Of a DNA stretch of 64,000 bases, positions 7,619-16,114 are shown in pieces. Location of the stretch: the NCBI RefSeq assembly GCF_026340975.1, contig NZ_JAPEOS010000003.1:1426001-1490000 (forward strand), in the 5' to 3' direction. Each line of letters begins with the position of its first letter. The first letter of the stretch is position 1. The translations under genes and the position numbers were made by a program. Under the pieces are notes generated by a model. The model was not told the origin of the DNA. It saw only the letters and a program-made list of their open reading frames with translations, and ran no database searches. This DNA is from Streptomyces sp. NBC_01214. GTDB lineage: Bacteria; Actinomycetota; Actinomycetes; Streptomycetales; Streptomycetaceae.

Positions 7619-8497
7619 AGGGCTGTCCCGTAACTGCTGGTCACGGGTGAGATGATCTTGGTGTGGCTGGTGTGATCACTGCGTCGGAGCCGTCCTGGAT
7701 AGCCCCGTTCACCGGGCTGAGCCCGCGCTGTTTCGGGAAGCTGGTGACCGTGCTGCGGCGCGAGGGTGCGGACGCGGTCCGCAAGGGCCGACCGTGGAGC
7801 CTTCCGCTGGAGGACCGGGCACTGCTGGTGGCGGCGTACTGGCGCACGAACTTGACGATCCGCCAGCTCGCTCCACTCTTCGGGGTCTCAAAGTCGGCGG
7901 CCGACCGCATCATCGACCACCTCGGGCCGATGCTCGCCCTGCAGCCCCGCAAGCGGTTCGCCAAGGACACCGTGCTGATCGTGGACGGCACTCTCGTGCC
8001 CACCCGAGACCACGCCGTGGCAGAGCAGTCCAAGAACTACCGCTACTCCACGAACCATCAGATCGTCATCGACGCCTACACCCGCCTGGTCGTCGCAGTC
8101 GGCCGGCCGCTTGCCGGAAACCGCAACGACTGCAAGGCATGGGAGGAATCCGGAGCGAAAGCCGCCGTCGGCAGAACACTTACGATCGCCGATGGCGGCT
8201 ACCCCGGAACCGGACTCGTCATGCCGCACCGCCGCCGCAAAGGCGAAGACCTGCCCGACTGGAAGCAGGCGCACAACAAGTCCCACAAGCAGGTCCGAGC
8301 CCGTGTCTGGCACACCTTCGCCCGCATGAAGACCTGGAAGATCCTCCGCGACTGCCGCCTCAAAGGCGACGGGGTCCACCACGCCATGCTCGGCATCGCC
8401 CGGATGCTCAACCTCGCCATCGCCGGATAGGCGAGCGGATCGCACCGCGACCGACCCTGCCCAGGGCGACTCAAAGATCATTTACGGGACACCCCTT
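7619..8497 (+). mobile_element. IS112-like insertion sequence, second copy (879 bp)
   Basis: Ends are near-perfect inverted repeats (agggctgtcccgtaa at left; agggg-tgtcccgtaa read inward from the right), flanked by TA at 7617-7618 and 8498-8499 in a C-TA...TA-G context. That suggests insertion at CTAG with a 2-bp duplication. Size and layout match IS112. It is inverted relative to, and clearly diverged from, the related element at 3543-5119. Confidence 0.85.
7663..8430 (+). CDS. IS112-like transposase with catalytic Glu replaced by Trp
   Basis: A 255-residue homologue of the transposase at 3608-4375, full length with no frameshift. The first Asp (IVDGTLVPTRDH) and the NDC and ADGGYPGTG regions are conserved. 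In the R-3-E-6-K signature, however, the codon is TGG, giving RARVWHTFARMK where the sister copy has RARVEHTFARMK. This is the position of the third DDE carboxylate, so the enzyme is predicted to be inactive even though the ORF is intact. Start GTG is in the equivalent position to the sister copy. Confidence 0.85.
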   Translation: MAGVITASEPSWIAPFTGLSPRCFGKLVTVLRREGADAVRKGRPWSLPLEDRALLVAAYWRTNLTIRQLAPLFGVSKSAADRIIDHLGPMLALQPRKRFAKDTVLIVDGTLVPTRDHAVAEQSKNYRYSTNHQIVIDAYTRLVVAVGRPLAGNRNDCKAWEESGAKAAVGRTLTIADGGYPGTGLVMPHRRRKGEDLPDWKQAHNKSHKQVRARVWHTFARMKTWKILRDCRLKGDGVHHAMLGIARMLNLAIAG

Positions 8498-8584
8498 AGC
8501 CCTCGACATCGATCGCGACAGGATAGGGCAGCTACCCTTGGCGCCGAGGAGCGGAACCGACAAATCCGATTCATAATAGGGGAT

Positions 8585-9124
8585 ATGACGAACGTTCCAG
8601 ATTTCACAAATACCTTCGGTGGAGTACCACCTCACCCTTCCTACATGCAGTTCGTTGAGGGGGTACACGCTCACGTGGATGGTTCGGACGACCCCCAACG
8701 TTGGAGATGGCAGCCATTCAATGCAAAGTGGTGGAGATTCCAGGCAGATGACTGGACCCTGGATGCAATCTCGGCGGATACTTCCAATTCGCATATAGAG
8801 TATGTACTTCGAGAATTTCCGCCAGGCGGAAAGAACGGGTATAACACGTGGTCGCCCAACCTCTTCTTTCCTAGCCTCTTTGAGGCTGTCACCAAGGTGT
8901 ATCTGCAGATCAAAGACCGATACCCCTATGCCATATGGAACGGAAATACGGGCGAGTGGAGAGATCCAAAAAGACGCAAACTTGACGACAGTGGCACTGG
9001 GGCAACGCTGCCGCAGGGCGTGAAAGACCGAATCGCCAGAGTTTATGAGGCCGAACGCCTGGGCTACATCACGCGCGACGAGGCCGCCAAAATAATTGCC
9101 GATATTATCGCCGAGGTCACTTGA
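8585..9124 (+). CDS. Hypothetical protein, island cargo
   Basis: Not recognised. ATG follows AGGGGAT closely. The 179-residue product is soluble and Trp/aromatic-rich in its first half (QRWRWQPFNAKWWRFQADDW). It ends with a short helical segment (GVKDRIARVYEAERLGYITR). Its GC content is far below that of the chromosome, like the 5756-7143 operon, from which it is separated by the IS at 7619-8497. The two may once have formed one cargo block. No toxin, nuclease or DNA-binding motif is evident. Confidence 0.6.
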   Translation: MTNVPDFTNTFGGVPPHPSYMQFVEGVHAHVDGSDDPQRWRWQPFNAKWWRFQADDWTLDAISADTSNSHIEYVLREFPPGGKNGYNTWSPNLFFPSLFEAVTKVYLQIKDRYPYAIWNGNTGEWRDPKRRKLDDSGTGATLPQGVKDRIARVYEAERLGYITRDEAAKIIADIIAEVT

Positions 9125-9466
9125 CTGTTTCCCTAACACGGGGGCGGGGGAATCCGCACCAAAGTGTGCGCCGGAGATCACGCCTGCAGGTGATCCGAAG
9201 GAGCGGCCTGTGCTGGCCTGGTTCGCCGTCCGCCCGCCGCCGCTCGGGACTGCGCTCGTCAGGGTCCCTTCACTTCGCCGGCACTCGGCCGATCTCTATG
9301 ACTCTCTTGACCCCCTCAAACTGCACTATGACGAGCTCAACTTGCTTCATGTTGCCCGCCCTTGCGTAGTCTCCGCGCTCTCCATGTGGATGCCCGCCCA
9401 TCACGGTAGTGACCTGTGCGCCTCGTCGGCATGCGTGTTTCAGGGGCGCGCGCAGGTCTCGGTCAT
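9125..9466. other. Intergenic, no supported gene; inverted repeat at 9175-9194
   Basis: Lies between the convergent 8585 gene and the recombinase pseudogene. gatcac...gtgatc arms around a central ctgcag form a hairpin that could act as a terminator. Nothing else recognised. Confidence 0.35.
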
Positions 9467-11903
9467 CTATCCGACGTCTTGGTCAGCGATCTGACTGAAG
9501 GTGGGCATGCCGAGGCTCACTGTGCCCCCCAGACGTCTCGCCTCAGCATCGAGCTGGGCGAGCTTTCCCTCGGCGCCGGCAAGGCTTACGTGAAGTCCGT
9601 CGATCTCGCCGAGCCATCCTTCTCGTTCAGCCTCCGCAATGCGGGCGATCAGGTTGTCGCGAATATCGACGAGACGGGGTCGCTGTGCTGGGTCCGGCTG
9701 GAGCATTGAACAGCGGACGCAGGCGTGCTCGTGGATGCAGGAAGTGCCGAATGCCCGACCGCACGTTCCGATGGACAACTTACGCTTTTCGAAGTGCCCA
9801 AGGAACTGATCCCACTCTTCTGGAGTTGGGGTCCTGTATTCTTCACTGGGTCGCAAGGCGCGACGGCGGGCAATGAAGGCACGATGCGCCTCGATCGCTT
9901 CGGCCGGGTAAATGGCTTTGTAACCCATTGTCGTGTTGATGTTCTTATGGCCGCAGATCACCTGGGCAATGTGCGGTGGCAGACCGTTCATCACCGCCTC
10001 CGTGACGAACATTCTCCGGAAATCATGCGGCCGGTACTTGATCGGCTCTCCGGTTACATCAACGATTCCAGCGCGTCCTAGCGCGGAATCTAGCATGTTG
10101 TTGATGGTCTGGCGGGTAAGAGGCCTATTTTCGCCGCCAAACTTCCTTTGCAGCAACAGGGGCATAGGAGAGTTCCAAACCCTCTCCAGGTGGTCGTAGC
10201 ACGGGATGATCGGAACTGCCCCTGCTGGCCCGCGGACTCGACTGACCACTGTGCTGAGTACGTCGGCAAGTTCTGGCGTCACGAGCAGCACGCGCTCTTC
10301 ATCGGTCTTCGACGGGGCGATCTGTAGCAGTGGAACCAGTTCGTCAGTCGTTGGTAGTCGGTACTGGGTGATGCTGTGGTGGCTGAGTTCCAGCAGCTCC
10401 TCGCTCAACCACGGCCCATGTCCAAAACGCACAATGCTCTTCGTGGGTTAGGTTACGCCGGCACCCTGTCTTCAATTCGAGGACGCGAGTGTCAATGCGG
10501 TTTCCAGGAGGAACAAGGAACTCATCTCCGTCGAACCAAAATGTGCCGCCAGGAGGCGTTCGCTGCGCTGCCACAAGAAGCCTCTCTGCCGACTTGCGAT
10601 GCTCAGCCACGCCGCTCACCAGAGTGGGGAGAGCAGGCAATCGTTCTCGGGTGCGTTGGTGCAATCTCGCTTTGCGGTGCGAAGCTTCCTTCCGCAGGTT
10701 AACTTCGGAGTCGCTAATGGGGCATGGTGAGGCCCATGGGCCCCACCGCGCTGGATCGTGTGCAGCCCACTGGGAAATATCGAGATAGAACGCTCTCACC
10801 AGGAGCATCTCATGCCGTGCACCCATCCGAGGGCTGATGACTTCGACTGAGCTTCCGTCTGACTTTCGTACGCGGCTGATTTTGGTCTGGATCCGCTCCT
10901 TCCAAGCCGCCGCGACGTCGGCGTCGAACCGCAGGGAATTAATGCCCGGCTTGATCTCTTCTACCTCTCGCCAAAAATTTTGGGCGAGCGTCCGGGAGAG
11001 CTTCTCCAGGGTGCTGTAGTCAATTCCGGGTTGCCGCTCCTTCAAGTAGTCAACGATGAGGTCGCGAACCGGCTTATTGTCCAGGGGGAACCGGTCGACG
11101 AGCTGTTCCGGGGTGAGTTGGCCGGACTGGAGTCGAATGCCCCTTAGGCTCGTCGGGGCATCCGGTGGGAAGCACCCGAGGGCATGTAGCCACGAGTAGA
11201 GAAGAGAGTTTCCCGTATACCGCCAGGAAGGCGACTTCCCAGGAATATCCAGCAACTCAAGGCAGTCTCCCACGGTGATGTCCGTGACGCCGCCGCCTTT
11301 GAGGGCCATCATCGCCGCGATCTTCCGCTGAGCCCAGCGCGCCGTTCGCTGTTCCCACTCATCATCCAGCTGTGACACCTTGCGGAGATCTTCGAAGCCA
11401 AGAGGGTCGCGCGTCTTGAAGATCATTTCGCGTAGATTCGATCCACGCGACAGCAGCCAGCCGGGATTCACGCGGATGACGTCAGCGCAGGCAAGCACCA
11501 AGACGCCGGTCCCGAGATTGTCGCGCTTGAATCTCTTCCTGCGCTGTAGGAACCAGTCGGAAATTGCCCGTGGCAGTTCGGCGTGAGGTATTTCTTCGGC
11601 TCTTGAGTTTTGCCAGCGTACCTGCCAACTCTCACCCGGAAATGACTCCAGCCACATCAGGATCGCCCGAACTGCACCCAGGCGGGACTGGTGGCTGCCA
11701 CTCGTTCCGTAGCTGAAGGGCGGTGCGGAAAGCAGGTCCAACACCTGAGTGCGAGACAGCGCCGAGGTGTGCCATTCGTTCGGAACAGGCCGTGCAGGGA
11801 ACTTCTTGCGAAGGATGTCCAGGGCTACGCCGGACATTTTCACGGCTCGATTAACAGTGGCCGCAGTGCTGGCGGCAGCGGATGAACTGATCTTGGTTTC
11901 CAT
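9467..11903 (-). pseudogene. Tyrosine recombinase (second of tandem pair), disrupted
   Basis: A large integrase, about 810 residues if intact. The N-terminal ~500 residues start at ATG 11903 and run to FWTWAVVE. The frame then changes and the catalytic domain continues as EELLELSHHSITQYRLP, with box II HDFRRMFVTEAV, ICGHKNINTTMGY and the nucleophile Tyr. A Cys-rich motif (CGRAFGTSC...CVRC) and a coiled-coil tail follow. Relatives have about nine residues between WAVVE and EELLEL, including the catalytic box I Arg (the TG-R segment); here these are deleted near 10400, shifting the frame. The start overlaps the stop of the first recombinase as TGATG. Confidence 0.8.
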
Positions 11904-13195
11904 CAGGCCCGTCCGAAGAGGACGTCGAGCGAGACCGGGTTATAGCCTGGACCCGGTGGAGGGGGCGGTGCCGGCGCAGTGAGCTTGCGTGCCTGGCGGA
12001 CGTGATGGGCAATGACGTTCTCAATTACCTCGTCGCAGTTGGGTGACAGGTAGATCTGAGTGGTTGTCAGCTTCGCGTGGCCGAGCACCCACTGAACATC
12101 GGTGAGTGAGATCGCAGGGTCCTGAGCCATGCGGTATGCCGCGGTGTGCCGTAGGTCGTGCAGTGTCCAGTTCGCGCCAACGAGTTCGTTGGCCCGATTG
12201 AACATGGCTCGGGCCGCGGCATAGTTGAGTGGGCGCCAGGGCCTCCTCAGGGTCCACCAGAGGTGGTCTCTTCTCCCGCGCGGCACCCCTGCCCTCCATG
12301 ATTCCTCTTGATATAGGCGCAGCCACACGAAAGCGTCAGCAGAAGCGGGGAGTTGTTGATATTCGTGGCTCCCCTTACGAATCACCCCGATGATCTGCTG
12401 TCCAGGGTCGGCGTCGCGCTGTAGTGAGGTCAGCAGCTCTTCTGAGCGAGCGCCCGTGGAGACCTAGAAGGCGAGGAGTGCACGGTCGCGGTTCGACTTC
12501 AGCCCAGCGAAGATCTCATTGAACTTGTCATCAGGGATCCGGCGCGGCAACTTCTTCGGAACCTTCGGACGATAACGACCCTGCCGTTCATTGCGCTGTT
12601 CTTGTATCGGGTTCTGGTGGGCGTGAGCGCGACCCGACTTCCTCGATCGATGTAGCGGGAACGGGTTGATGATCGGCCCGCTCCCGCTCTCGAGGTGAAA
12701 GTCGTAGAAGATCCGGACAACTGTTTCACAATGAGCCCGGGTCGCCGCCGCGTACTTGCGTCCCGGACTCGTTTTCCCCGTAACAGGGTTAGGGCTTCCG
12801 GGCTCCGCGCGGCCTGATCGCGGCGCTGGCAATGGAACGCCGCCCGCATCCGAGTCGCCCTTACGCCGCCAGTGCGCACGGGCCGGCTTGTCCGCAGTTT
12901 GCAGCCAGCGAGCGAAATCTCTGGCGTCCGTCCTGGCTGCTCGGTCCCAGGGGATATCAACGGCCCACAAGAACCGGAACCATCTCAAAAGATCATTCCC
13001 GTACGAGCGGATAGTCGTCGCTGGAGAACTGGCACCCTGGAGATCACGAAAGTAGGCCGCGACTGCTTCCACGACCTGCCCCCTGGGATCGACCAACTGG
13101 TACGGCTCCCAAGGATCGTCAGTCTCCTGCAGATGTCCTTGCTGAGGGATCACCAGGGCGGCCAGGTCCCGGGATGTCGTGCGTGGCTCGGTCAT
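11903..13195 (-). pseudogene. Tyrosine recombinase (first of tandem pair) with in-frame amber
   Basis: Starts at ATG 13195 (MTEPRTTSRDLAAL), with an N-terminal SAM-like core-binding region. At codon 244 (12464-12466) an in-frame TAG interrupts LLAF-*-VSTGARSEELL. Reading through it gives box I (TGARSEEL with the catalytic Arg), then box II HDLRHTAAYR, the WVLGHAKLTTTQIYL region with His and the Tyr nucleophile, and a Pro-rich tail. No frame change is needed, so the gene differs from intact relatives by one codon, probably Tyr to stop. About 430 codons. The pair resembles the tnpA/tnpB arrangement of Tn554-type elements; no tnpC-like gene was found. Confidence 0.8.
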
Positions 13196-13220
13196 GGACG
13201 GACTAACTGTGGCTTATGCC
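13190..13220. repeat. Right att-like repeat at recombinase start
   Basis: Read on the minus strand: GGC-2-AAGCC-ACAGTTAGT-CCG then ATGACCGAG, the last being the recombinase start codon. It is a direct, imperfect copy of 1171-1204. Just beyond it (13224-13236) is the palindrome aggtca-c-tgacct, a possible operator for the recombinase promoter. Confidence 0.45.
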
Positions 13221-13257
13221 AAAAGGTCACTGACCTGCATAGATACCGAAGTTGGTT

Positions 13258-14931
13258 CAGTTAGCCTCGATCTTTCGTGACGGTCCGTCGGCTTCTTCGG
13301 CGGGCCGTTTCGGTTGTTCGGGTCGGTGGCGGGCACGCTGATGGCCCGGCTGTCGCGTCGGGTGGGCGCCGGATTCCACGGCTCCGGTCGGGGTGATGCT
13401 GCTCGCAGGGACGGGAACGTGCTGGTCAGTCGGGGTTTGGGAGAGCTTCGAGCCGCGCCAGCGCGTCGGTGATCACGTCGGTCCAGGGCCAGTGGCGTGC
13501 GAACCTCAGGTGCCGGCGGCGGGCGGTCGTGACGATCTGGGCGGCGGCGGAGAGAAGGCGGAACCGGAGACGGCGGGGCTCCCACCTGCGGATTTCGCCG
13601 GTCAGAGCGAGCATCGGCATCCAGGCCAGCAGGTCCAGGGCGAGCTGGACGATCTCCAGCCAGATCTGGTTCTGTGCGGTGTCGTGCAGGGGCAGGTTGC
13701 GCAGGCCGGTGGCCCGCGCGGCCCGAATGCGGTCCTCGGCTCGCGCTCGCTGGCGGTGCCGCAGCTCCAGTGCCGCGATCGGCATGTCGGTGGTGTTGGT
13801 GGCGAAGCAGGTCAGCCGCAGTCCGTCAGCGTCGGTGATGCGCAACTGGGCGCCGGGATGGGGCCGTTCCTTGCGGACGATCAGCCGCATTCCCTTCGGC
13901 CAGCCCTTGAGGCAGTCGCCGGTGATCTCGGCGACCCAGGCCCCGTCCCGGATCTCGCCGCCGGGCTCGATCGCTGCCGTCCAGGCCGGGGCGGGGACCT
14001 TGAGTACGGCCTGGTGGATCTGTTCGGTGAGGGTCATGCCGACCGAGTACGACAGCCACCGTCCGCGCTGGGCGAGCCAGGCGACGAACTCGTGGGTGCC
14101 GCCGCCGGAGTCGGTACGGATCAGCGTCCGGCGTCCGCGCCGGTACTTCTTCGGCAGTTGCGCCAAGGCGAGCCCAGCCGTGGTGATGTGGTCGGCGGCG
14201 GTGTTACTGCCTGCGTTGCCCGGTCTGAGCAGGCTGGCGACCGGCTCACCGCTCCCGCCGCTTCCGTGATCGACGAAGCCCATCAGGGGGTGGTGTCCGA
14301 AGGTCTTCTTCCAGGTCGCGGTGGCGTCCTGCTTCTCGGAGTGGGCCAGCACGAGCACCCCGTCCAGGTCCACGATCACCTGCCCCGCGGCATCCGGCGC
14401 CGCAGCGCCGGCCAGCTTCCAGACGCGCTCACGCGCTTCGGCCCGAGCGGCCCTTATAGCGGACAGGGCCTTCGGCCCGGCTGCGGCGAGGGCGTCGACG
14501 AGCCGGGAGACCGTCGGGTCGGAGGCCACCGGCCCGAACACGCCGGGCTCGGCCCGCAGCGTCCCGACATCCGCGAGGCAGTCCCCGCCCAGCGCGACCG
14601 CGAGGGCCACGTCCAGCAGGATCTTGCCCGGATCGTGCACCGCCCGCGGCCGTCGCCACGGCGCGAGCGCCGCCGATATCGCCTGGTCCAGCCCGGCCTT
14701 GCGGACCGTCTCGACCAGCAGCACGGCCCCGGCCTGTGACACCACCCCACGGCCACCGCCCTCGATGCGGACGCGTGGGTAGGACCCGATACGCTTCTTC
14801 ACCTGGGAAGTGCCTCCGGCGGTGGCAGGAACAAGGACCTCGACAATCCTCATTCTTGCTGGTCAGAGGCACTTCTCGCTTACCTGACCACCCGTCGGAC
14901 AGCCCGCTTCATGAAAGCGCGAGGTTAACGG
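13258..14931 (-). mobile_element. IS1380-family insertion sequence
   Basis: Imperfect terminal inverted repeats lie at 13260-13280 (gttagcctcgatctttcgtga) and 14909-14929, matching 17 of 21. The single transposase gene fills most of the interior. Flanking bases (ttggtt on the left, tacagg on the right) do not form a target duplication. The right end sits exactly at the HAD-gene junction, so a deletion from the IS end into the island terminus is likely. Confidence 0.75.
13426..14853 (-). CDS. IS1380-family transposase
   Basis: A 475-residue DDE transposase. A conserved N-terminal region (GGGRGVVSQAGAVLLVET, AVHDPGKILLDVALAVALGGDCLADV) is followed by the catalytic segments VIVDLDGVLVLAHSEKQ (first Asp) and TLIRTDSGGGTHEF (second Asp). 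A C-terminal region NQIWLEIVQLALDLLAWM carries the probable Glu. Length and order match intact IS1380 transposases from Streptomyces. No frameshift. Located between the recombinase pair and the interrupted HAD gene. Confidence 0.88.
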   Translation of the reverse strand: MRIVEVLVPATAGGTSQVKKRIGSYPRVRIEGGGRGVVSQAGAVLLVETVRKAGLDQAISAALAPWRRPRAVHDPGKILLDVALAVALGGDCLADVGTLRAEPGVFGPVASDPTVSRLVDALAAAGPKALSAIRAARAEARERVWKLAGAAAPDAAGQVIVDLDGVLVLAHSEKQDATATWKKTFGHHPLMGFVDHGSGGSGEPVASLLRPGNAGSNTAADHITTAGLALAQLPKKYRRGRRTLIRTDSGGGTHEFVAWLAQRGRWLSYSVGMTLTEQIHQAVLKVPAPAWTAAIEPGGEIRDGAWVAEITGDCLKGWPKGMRLIVRKERPHPGAQLRITDADGLRLTCFATNTTDMPIAALELRHRQRARAEDRIRAARATGLRNLPLHDTAQNQIWLEIVQLALDLLAWMPMLALTGEIRRWEPRRLRFRLLSAAAQIVTTARRRHLRFARHWPWTDVITDALARLEALPNPD

Positions 14932-15112
14932 TACAGGTCGTGGCCCACACCAGCTCGCAGGGCAGCGCCGTCAGCCGGGGCCCGAGCGTCGCATCGATCC
15001 GGGCGAGCAGGGGATTGGCGTCGTCGCCGGGCGGGTACGGGCCGGCGCCGAAGGGGATCAGGGGGCCGTCGACATCGAGGTAGAGCAGGGGGAGGGGCGT
15101 GGAACCGGCCAT
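14932..15112 (-). pseudogene. HAD-like protein, N-terminal half (gene split by island)
   Basis: ATG at 15112 begins MAGSTPLPLLYLDVDGPLIP, with HAD motif I (DVDG), and runs to CELVWATT. At the next codon (TG|T) the gene passes into the inverted repeat of the IS1380-family element and reads a few foreign residues before stopping at 14909. The missing ~100 C-terminal residues are at 878-1177. The start is 24 bp from the divergent MOSC gene. Confidence 0.88.
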
Positions 15113-15136
15113 ACGGCCACCGTAGTCCTCCCGGGC

Positions 15137-15865
15137 ATGGGAAACGATCTTGATGTAGCGGGCGTGATCGAGCGGCTGTGGCGGTACCCGATCAAGTCGA
15201 CCGGCGGCGAACGGCTGGACAGCGTGGACGTCGACGAGCGGGGCCTGGTGGGCGACCGGCTGTACGCCGTGCGCGACGCGGAGGGCAAGTTCGGCTCGGG
15301 CAAGAACACCCGGCGCTTCCGGCGGATGGACGGCCTGCTCCACCTGCGCTCCCGCTACCCGCGCAGCACCCCGGAGCCGGGTCCGCCGGAACTGCTCGAC
15401 CCGCACGGGAACGTGGTGGCCGACCCCGCGGCGTACCTGCGTACCCACGTCGGCCGTGACGATGTGGAGCTCGCCCGCGAGGGGGAGGTCTCGCACTTCG
15501 ACCAACTGCCGCTCAGCGTCCTGACGACGGCCACCCTCGACTGGATCCGCCGCGAGGTGCCGGGCGTACCGGTGGACGAGCGCCGGTTCCGCCCGAACGT
15601 CCTCGTGCGTACCCCGCCCGGCACCCCACCCTTCGTCGAGGACGAGTGGATCGGGCGCGAGGCCGTCGTGGGGGAGGCCCTCCGCATCGAGTTCCTGCGC
15701 TCCAGCGAGCGGTGCGTGATGACGAACCAGGCCCAGCAGGACCTGCCGCACTCGCCGCTGGTCCTGAAGGCGATCGCCAGGGCGCACGGCAACCGGCTCG
15801 ATGCGCTCGCGAGGATCGTCACGCCGGGAACGGCCCGGGTCGGGGACCGCGTCGTGCTCGGCTGA
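15137..15865 (+). CDS. MOSC domain-containing protein
   Basis: A 242-residue protein with an N-terminal MOSC_N-like barrel (IERLWRYPIKSTGGERLDSV, GLVGDRLYAVRD) and a C-terminal MOSC domain (residues ~130-240). The latter contains RFRPNVLVRT and the conserved Cys in RSSERCVMTNQAQ. MOSC proteins handle molybdenum cofactor or sulfur carriers, as in YcbX/YiiM and mitochondrial mARC. The MOSC_N plus MOSC order is that of the YcbX/mARC group, but no ferredoxin domain is fused here. Divergent from the broken HAD gene. The ATG has only a weak ribosome-binding site. Confidence 0.85.
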   Translation: MGNDLDVAGVIERLWRYPIKSTGGERLDSVDVDERGLVGDRLYAVRDAEGKFGSGKNTRRFRRMDGLLHLRSRYPRSTPEPGPPELLDPHGNVVADPAAYLRTHVGRDDVELAREGEVSHFDQLPLSVLTTATLDWIRREVPGVPVDERRFRPNVLVRTPPGTPPFVEDEWIGREAVVGEALRIEFLRSSERCVMTNQAQQDLPHSPLVLKAIARAHGNRLDALARIVTPGTARVGDRVVLG

Positions 15866-16114
15866 GGGCGCCGGATCGTGCCCTCCGCGCTGCGTACCTC
15901 AGCGGCGTCGACGCGGTTCCGGTGCACATGCGCGTGCGCATGAGCCCTCCCTGGGGGTGCAGCGAGGCGGACGGCGTCAGGAGCGGACCCAGCCGGCCCG
16001 TGGACCCTTCTCCCGTCCCAGACCCAGGGGGCGAGCCCATGTGAGGCGGATCGCGACCACGAGGTGGAACCCCGGCCGCCGCGATCGCCTCTTGCTGACA
16101 AAGGGGGGATGGAC

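Larger units (their letters stand above)
1180..14931. mobile_element. Genomic island (~13.75 kb) inserted in a HAD-like gene
   Basis: The ends are defined by the two halves of the interrupted HAD-like gene: coding similarity stops at about 14934 on the right and resumes at about 1179 on the left. The island carries two tandem tyrosine-recombinase genes near its right side, at least four insertion sequences or remnants, and several lower-GC cargo genes. The right end now coincides with the outer inverted repeat of an IS1380-family element, so the element's own right terminus may have been deleted. No obvious target duplication is visible. The recombinases are both broken, so the island looks immobilised. 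Confidence 0.8.

Noticed and set aside
9096..9494. 132-residue plus-strand frame
   Set aside because: Crosses the end of a real gene and the recombinase tail; no start signal or recognisable content.
13393..14739. 448-residue plus-strand frame
   Set aside because: Antisense to the IS1380 transposase, which has clear DDE motifs and inverted repeats.
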